DNA of 64,000 nt from Tetmemena sp. SeJ-2015 (lineage: Eukaryota > Ciliophora > Spirotrichea > Sporadotrichida > Oxytrichidae): contig JAJKFJ010022637.1 of assembly GCA_027382625.1 (NCBI GenBank), forward strand, positions 1-64,000, in the 5' to 3' direction. Under the pieces are notes generated by a model. It had not been told where the DNA came from, made no database searches, and saw only the letters and a list, made by a program, of their open reading frames with translations. Both the position numbers and the translations under genes were made by a program. Of the stretch, positions 58,165 through 64,000 are shown piece after piece. How positions within the stretch are numbered: position 1 is the stretch's first letter; the number at the start of each line of letters is the position of its first letter.

Positions 58165-60003
58165 ATGCCAGAGTGCAAAGAGACCACTCCAAGGTGGTTA
58201 AAACAATTAAAGCAAAAATGATGTGAGCAATAACTAAGACCTGGAAAACAACATATTCTTTGAAGGAGGTCAGGATGAACAATCGGTCCCTAAGTAACAA
58301 ATTCAAGATGTTGATTTGTGGTATGAGTACGAACAGGATGAGGATCTCAACATTAAATTTGGCATTCAATTCGAAGGAGGCTCAGACGAAGAAGGAATGA
58401 ATCAGACTCTCGGAGATGAAGGAGCAGCTTCCACTATCAAGTCTAAAAGGTCAAAGAAAAAGAAGAAGAAGCGATCTGGATCCAAATCTGGAAGAGACTC
58501 ATTCAGAGGTGATAGATCAGTCGAAAGATAAGGCTATCCTCAAGGCGACATTGGAGATACAGCTATCCAGGACTTTGATGAGGATCATAGGTCAAATATA
58601 GGAGGGAGACCAATTGCCAGCTCAAGAAGCGCAATCAATCTTAATAACGCCTCTGCAAGAGGCTCAGGTTAGAGTTAGATGAATTAAGCTGCCAGGAACT
58701 TCCCTCAGATGAATTATTTATAATTAGGAGGATGACATTCAATTCAATAGCTAGTTTGGAAACTTCCCTCTTAACCAAAGATAGGCTTCTCAAATGTTTG
58801 ATGAAGGCGCGCAACCGGGTGATCTATTGAACGCGGGCGCCTCTAACAGATCAAGATTGAGTGTAGGCGGAAAGAAAAAGAAGAAGGGAAAGAAAGGAAG
58901 AAGAGCAAGCAGCAGATCTAGTAAATCTCAGAGTGATAACGAAGACGATCCTCACGATATGACAAAGCCAGACTATGAAGCTGAGGTTATAAGTAATAGG
59001 TCAAAGAAACCTTCGATGGATTATGTCAACAAGTCAGAGCTACTAAAACCTGCACTACCTAAAAAGAGCAATGACATAGGACGAGATGTCAATAGTGCTT
59101 CAAAACTTCATAATCAAGAGTTGAAAATGGAGACTAAAGGATTTGACACCTTAATGTAAGATCCTAAAAAGCAGCCGAATCTGGATGGAGTCCCGAGAGC
59201 TACTACTAAAAAGTTAGTCAAAAGGCCAAAGCGTGAGGCTTCAGGATAAGTGAGACCTAGAAGATTCTAGGAGGAATAGGCAGGATGTTGTGTCTTCTTC
59301 TGTTGGAACTGCAAGGAGTCTCATAGACTTTGCTCTCTCTACAGACATTTTAATCAAAACCTCTCGAGAATGTCAAGACTACTTATACTTTTCATGTCTT
59401 TCTACATGTATATGATGATTACTGGTTAATAAAAATTTCTTTTGGAATTTAAAGTTTCCTGATAGGAAGTGACAATAAAGTAAGCTTTAATTTAACTTCT
59501 AACTTTTAACTAGTTGGTTGCAGCAAAGGATTCACGATCAGAACAGTTCATCGTTGGGTTGATGGCTGCTTTGATTTCAAAGTTTTGGATCATAATTTTA
59601 GCAAATTTGATGAGGCACTCTCGCAAAGAACAAGTATTCTAGCAAAGTTATGACGCAGTTTACGCTAGAAGGCTAGTTAAGTTCAATACATTTAGATACT
59701 GGCTGGGAGTTGCACTCGCCCTCATAACCATTTGTAAGCTCTAGGTTTTTAACTTTGATATTAGTGATTTCATTTATCCTGATTTTCCAGCAATCGGGAT
59801 AGATGGTGAAGGCAAGACTTAACTACTGGGGATGGGCCTTCCTCTTCTCTCTAGTAGGAGATTTCATTTTCGTGGAGGGACTAGCCCTAGGTATTCAAAC
59901 TATTATAACTATGATTGTGGGAGCATCCCCAGATGCTTGTGGCAAGTGCAGAAACTGTTGGCTCGAAATAGTTCAGCAAAGTATCAAGGACAGCGTTAAG
60001 TGA
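58165..60003 (+). CDS. Multi-span membrane protein with polycystin-1-like C-terminal features
   Basis: The N-terminal third is cytosolic-type, acidic then Lys-rich (DVDLWYEYEQDEDLNIKFG, KRSKKKKKKRSGSKSGRDS, later GGKKKKKGKKGRRASS). After it come GCCVFFCWNCKESHRLCSLY and FNQNLSRMSRLLILFMSFYM, whose layout resembles the segment before and within a TM helix of polycystin-1/PKDREJ proteins. Further helices follow (FIVGLMAALISKFWIIILA, WLGVALALITI, WGWAFLFSLVGDFIFVEGLA), then a Cys-containing tail (GASPDACGKCRNCW), ending at TGA 60001-60003. The likely first ATG is 58165, in a frame that needs a small shift near 58215. A 10-nt pointer-type interruption lies at 58712-58726; introns are near 59430-59515 and 59735-59800. 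Surface protein B upstream carries the REJ-like ectodomain such proteins usually have. Confidence 0.6.
58712..58726 (+). other. IES-like interruption, pointer AATTA, 10 nt removed
   Basis: AATTA at 58712-58716 and 58722-58726 flank TTTAT. Removing 10 nt joins NFPQMN to QEDDIQFNSQFGNFP and avoids a TGA. Confidence 0.7.
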
Positions 60004-60176
60004 TGTGCTAATTATAAGTGCATATTCATTCTTTTTTCAAGCCCTTTATTTTTAAGATCAGCATAAATATCTTCTTATATGATGATGCTTATTAGAAAGA
60101 ACTTTTAAGAAGTGATTAGTTTTTGAAGGTTGCTGGGACCACTACTCAACCTGCGAGGAAATAAAGTTTGCCTAAG

Positions 60177-61334
60177 ATGAGTTAAATTATGAACAGCTCA
60201 TTAACATCTAATGGTTTTTAAAATATGCAACAGACTTTTAACTAATCAATGCAACAGACTACTACTGGCTTTGCCCCTTCTACATAAGCTATGAATTTGA
60301 GCTAAGTTTCTTTTAAGAAAAATATTGGCTTAGCTTCACTTGGAAATTAAAGTGCCCTGGGTATGTCAAAGGGACTTGGGCTTGGTGGTTCAAACATTTT
60401 AGACTAGAAACTTTCAAACCAAATTCTTGACTCGTAGGTAGCTGGAAGTAAACTAGGTGGGATAATCCCAAAGAAAGGACCTATCAAGTTAACTGCTGGG
60501 AGCATCAAGAAAATGCAAAACTCTAGTGGAATATTAGATTCTAATGAGATCATTAACAAAGAGAAGAACACGGAGATTACTTCGTAAAATATTTCTTAAA
60601 GACCTGAATCCTCTGCTTCTTCAGATAATTAAGAATAGTAGCCAACTGCTGTGAAGAAATTCTCGCTAAGTAAAATAAAAACTAATAAACAGCAACAATA
60701 GTAGTAAAGTGATACAACCAATAGATTATATATTGTTTATAGCGTAACTACTTCTAAACTTGCAGGCATCTTAAACAAAGACTAAAACTCACTCATCAAT
60801 AAGAATCCCATTTAAAAGCCTTTGATATCATCAACATTACGAGAGAAACTAGCAAGCAATGCAATAACTGAGAAAGCTGTGCCTTAAAGAGAAAATTCTT
60901 CAAATAAATTAACCCAAATACTTAACTCAAATCCTGCTTTTTAAAATGATGTGTTTAATTTAATGAGGAAAATAGTAGACCCTCTTCGAAATAAGTTATC
61001 CAGCTCAGTAGAATTAAGAAGCTGAAAACATAAACTAGTGAAATATTATAAAATCCAGCAGAAGTCCAAGAGGAGTAGATTAATACATAAACCATTATTA
61101 AAGACTAAAACTTTACTAAAACAAACTTCGTACAGATTCCATAAAAAGTTGCACCTGTTTAACCAAAGAAGCAAGAATTATATGGCCTAGATATAGATTT
61201 CTTAGAGGAACTTGGCTTAGGAAGTATGGTGCAAGAAGTGGTGTAAACTCAACAGCTTGCCATCTAAGATATTTCTAAATCCTAAGTCAAAAGTCTAAGG
61301 GTCAAGATAATTTAGATTGTTAATTTAGTTTGAT
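60177..61334 (+). CDS. Gln/Asn/Ser-rich hypothetical protein
   Basis: The frame begins at about ATG 60177 (MSQIMNSSLTSNGFQNMQQ) and stays open upstream to 60003, so the start is uncertain. The product is low-complexity, with GLGLGGSNIL, a Lys-rich stretch, a short poly-Gln run (encoded largely by TAG/TAA) and helical segments toward the end. One frame stops at TGA 61024; a neighbouring frame continues with coding character (YGLDIDFLEELGLGSMVQEV) to TGA 61332-61334, so a small interruption lies near 61010-61040. No domain recognised. Confidence 0.55.
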
Positions 61335-61393
61335 AATGACAATAAAAATAAAACTTATTTTGATAGATTACATATTTTTATAGGATTTAGTTT

Positions 61394-62650
61394 ATGTAAG
61401 AACTTCAAGAAGAATTTGACTTGAAAAAATCAGCTCCAAAGAAGCTAAGAGGAATCTGCAAGGATTACAGAGCTGGAGAGGCCATTGATAATCGATAAGC
61501 GCAGAAATCTAATAACGAAGAATACAAAGCGATTAACAAGAAGCTTTAAATTTTTTATTAAAGCAGAGGCTGTAACTAAACACCTCAAGCATTTTGAATC
61601 TCAAGAGTCAGAGACGACTCTTGACCAGTTTATTAATTTAGTCTGTTACATTATTCCAGTTATCTACCCTTAAAAATTAACGTATCTCTCTAAATTTAGA
61701 TTATAAAAAGTAAGTAAGCTTTTTTAAAATAAAAGAAGAACAGGAAATGGATTAAAACGCTTCAAAAGTATGAAAAACTTGAGTTAAACTTATCTATAGT
61801 CCAAATTTAGAAAGAACTCACTCAAAGGCAACAACAACAACATAAAGCAATTGAACCTTAGCTCCATCTATGAGTCCAGAAACAGCAGCAGCTTGCTTTA
61901 AAATAGTCAGAGGAACTTAAGGCACAAGTAAAACTAGGCGAGTGTCTCCAGCAATAAGAAGTTCCAGTTAAACTCATCAGATTCAAGACAAACAATTTTC
62001 GACTTTGTAGACTCTGCAAGAAACCATCTTAATCAGGATGCACCTAATTCAAATGTCTTGAAAAATTATGAGGTACTAGATTCCATATTTTAGAAGCATA
62101 GAAACGAAACTAGTGAATCCCTACATGGGCTCTAACCTCTGCTGCAAAAAAATTCAAGGAGTTTGTTCTACGAGTAGAAACCAAATCTGCATAACTTACT
62201 TAAAAAGCAAGAGAGGGTGGATAAGAACTTGCTTTTCAAAAAGTAGCTAGAAGAAAAAGATAAACTGCTTCAAGCCCTAAAAGCAAGTGGAGAGGGCAGA
62301 AATAAGCCAGATAGCTTCGCTATAGGACAATAAGTTATATAAGTATAGGTTAAATTTAAATTTTATTTTGTATTGAATATCAATCATGGCAGTCGCAAGA
62401 AATAGACTAGATTGTGAGAGAATTTGGTGTGAAGTTGATGGGATAAGACTCTCTAAAGTATAAGGAGAAGATAAGACAAATCAGCTAGTAGGACTAAGGA
62501 CTATTCTTCAATTATAAGAGGGACAGGAGAGAGGTACTTGATCAGAGTATTGCAAAAGATCCAAAATATCTTGCCAAAGAAAGACAAAAGCTCTTCGAAC
62601 TCAAGACTTTCTTGACCGCTGAATACTTAGGAGTGGAGTAGCTATAATGA
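61394..62650 (+). CDS. Coiled-coil/basic hypothetical protein
   Basis: ATG 61394 (MQELQEEFDLKKSAPKK) starts a first exon. A frame change near 61550 leads into a long open frame (DQFINLVCYIIPVIYP, RQTIFDFVDSARNHLNQDA, KKQLEEKDKLLQALKASGE). After an intron near 62340-62390, a last helical exon (IDQIVREFGVKLMGQDSLKY, KERQKLFELKTFLTAEYLG) ends at TGA 62648-62650. The product is Lys/Gln-rich with likely coiled coils. No family recognised. Confidence 0.6.
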
Positions 62651-62683
62651 TTAAGTATGATAGTTTATAATGTGAATTTATAA

Positions 62684-63721
62684 ATGAAAAGGAGACTTGC
62701 ATTTTTCAGAGAAGTGAAGCTGAAAGCATTGAATAATGAGTAAAGAGAAGAGAATAAAACCTTAAGGAGATGAAATTTATTCAATTGAGTTTTAAATCTC
62801 ACCTTCTTAGAGGTAGAATTAGTCGCCAAGGCCCAAGAGAACTGTATTGAAGGATGATAGCGATTAGAACATAAAGCTACCGGATTACTCTGATACGATA
62901 ATAATGCAGATAGAGGGAGGGCTGCATATTCCAATCAAGGATTCAGATCTCAATAACAATTCCTAGATAGCTATAAATTCTTAGATTCAGCTTGAATCAG
63001 TAGAGAGGAAGAAGCTTATTCTGCCTGTGGAGAAGACTTAAAAAATAAAGACTAATAGCTTTAAGACCTTCAGAATGATAACCTACAGACAATCAAGATA
63101 TGCCTCAGACAGCGATGAATGAAGAGTCTCAAGAAAGAATACTTAGGGAATAGAGAAGCAAGAAAGTAATGAAAGGATACAAGAATGTTCAAAAACTCCT
63201 GGAGAAGAGAAGAGGATTATCAGTTTCCGCAGTCACTAATGAGAACACAAACGCAAACCTTCTAATTCTTCCCAAAATAGGTCAATCTATACTTTTATAA
63301 TGTATTGATTCAATCACCGATTGACTAGAACTTAACCCGAAATGAGATAGAGAGGACTTTTATCTCTCAAATGAAGAAATCTTAAGATTTCATAGCCATG
63401 CCAGATATAAAGGAATCTCAAATCAATAAGTCTTTCAATGACTTTAGTAGGAATGGCGTTTCTCCCAATTTTCCAAGCAATCCAATTATAAATCTCAACC
63501 AAACTGCAAGTAATTAAACTTTTTTGTAATATCACGATAGGGTCAAACAGTTAACTTCTAAATTTGCCAAAAGAAAAGACTACAGCAGCTTACTCCCTAA
63601 AAGCATATCTTCACTAACAAAAATAATCAGGCCAGGCAGACTTGGTTCCATGATAGGTCAAATTCAAAATACTCATCAATAGCAGCAAAAGCATCTCCAG
63701 AGGGTCTCCTTAAATAAATGA
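62684..63721 (+). CDS. Lys/Ser/Asn-rich hypothetical protein
   Basis: ATG 62684 (MKRRLAFFREVKLKALNNE) begins a set of adjoining frames with coding character: KDDSDQNIKLPDYSDTIIMQ near 62850, RILREQRSKKVMKGYKNVQK near 63150, IKESQINKSFNDFSRNGVSP near 63410 and SKFAKRKDYSSLLPKSI near 63565, ending at TGA 63719-63721. At least three frame changes imply introns or IESs. No domain is seen. Confidence 0.5.
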
Positions 63722-63866
63722 TGGTCTAGAATCTAACATCTCCTAGCTACACTTCTCTCAAGTTAAAGTATTGATTCATTCATAAATTCATACTTTTTGG
63801 GTTATTTTTAACGTTTTAAGTAATATCACAGCAAGAAGCTAAGTCTGCTAAACTAGGGACATTCAG

Positions 63867-64000
63867 ATGTTTAAATGCATTATTCTTATTTTTATGTTGG
63901 CAATTAGAGTTTAGACTAAGTTCCGAAGATTGACCTTAATGCGGCGTCAGTGCCACTTTAAAGAATCTCTTTGAAGGAACAGACACCTCGGTTGAGTGAC
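63867..64000 (+). CDS. Start of a secreted protein, cut by window end
   Basis: ATG 63867 opens a signal peptide (MFKCIILIFMLAIRVQTK). After removal of an 8-nt pointer-type interruption the frame continues through KIDLNAASVPLQRI and SLKEQTPRLSD to the window edge. The post-signal sequence is reminiscent of the propeptide of pepsin-like aspartic proteases, but too little is present to assign a family. Confidence 0.5.
63918..63928 (+). other. IES-like interruption, pointer AAG, 8 nt removed
   Basis: AAG at 63918-63920 and 63926-63928 flank TTCCG. Removing 8 nt links the signal peptide (ending QTK) to IDLNAASVP and avoids an early TGA. Confidence 0.5.

Noticed and set aside
1..64000. Standard genetic code with many pseudogenes
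   Set aside because: Housekeeping genes (P4-ATPase, PUS7, PUF, HAT1, transposase) have TAA/TAG throughout conserved domains and all end at TGA, so reassignment to Gln is the simpler reading.
1..64000. Telomeric C4A4/G4T4 repeats or tRNA/rRNA genes
   Set aside because: None was recognised by eye; short A/C runs in the noisy blocks do not form telomeric arrays. A tRNA scan could still find something missed.

Overview
This is ciliate nuclear DNA. Long reading frames only make sense if TAA and TAG are read as glutamine and TGA is the only stop: the P4-ATPase, PUF, PUS7, HAT1 and transposase frames below are full of in-frame TAA/TAG at ordinary positions and end at TGA. Genes lie close together on both strands and carry short GT-AG introns (about 25-120 nt). 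Many encoded proteins are rich in Gln and Asn. The most informative signal is a second kind of interruption: AT-rich stretches of 7-38 nt, without GT-AG ends, that break conserved frames and are bounded by short direct repeats. Removing one repeat plus the stretch restores the expected protein. More than ten such sites fit internal eliminated sequences (IESs) with pointers. Together with an intact Tc1/mariner-type transposase, this suggests germline (micronuclear) DNA, most likely from a spirotrich/hypotrich-like ciliate. The species cannot be named from the sequence.

Layout. 0-7.3 kb: end of a Gln/Asn-rich gene (+), an interrupted gene for a cysteine-containing membrane protein (+), a PP2C phosphatase with a very long Gln/Asn-rich N-terminus (-), and a small secreted-type ORF (+). 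7.6-24.4 kb: mostly housekeeping genes, namely P4-ATPase (+), HAT1 (-), PUS7 (-), an RBM34/Nop12-type RNA-binding protein (+), a Qc-type SNARE (+), a Pumilio protein (-) and a Gln/Asn-rich protein (-), plus small hypothetical genes.

24.6-43.3 kb: one large surface-protein gene (LamG-like N-terminus, furin-like Cys repeats, a CDDGN..GDGC module, then a REJ-like region) split into at least four germline segments. The gaps hold six antisense protein-kinase genes or pseudogenes: four related copies in a 9.8-kb gap and two copies of a second family in gaps of about 1.8 and 2.1 kb. Partial copies of the host gene lie at the gap edges. 43.4-56.2 kb: a paralogous surface-protein gene, also split, by a 6.4-kb gap holding an intact DD34E transposase, an overlapping convergent ORF, a badly degraded minus-strand gene and a GC-rich inverted repeat.

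56.6-64 kb: a zinc-free MDR oxidoreductase (-), a multi-membrane-span protein with polycystin-1-like features (+), three Gln/Asn-rich or coiled-coil hypothetical genes (+), and the start of a secreted protein (+) cut by the window end.

Some stretches (about 7.36-7.62, 45.75-49.03 and 56.25-56.48 kb) are dominated by homopolymer runs and look like poor consensus sequence; calls there are weak. Exon and IES boundaries are read by eye, so coordinates of interrupted genes give the outer span.
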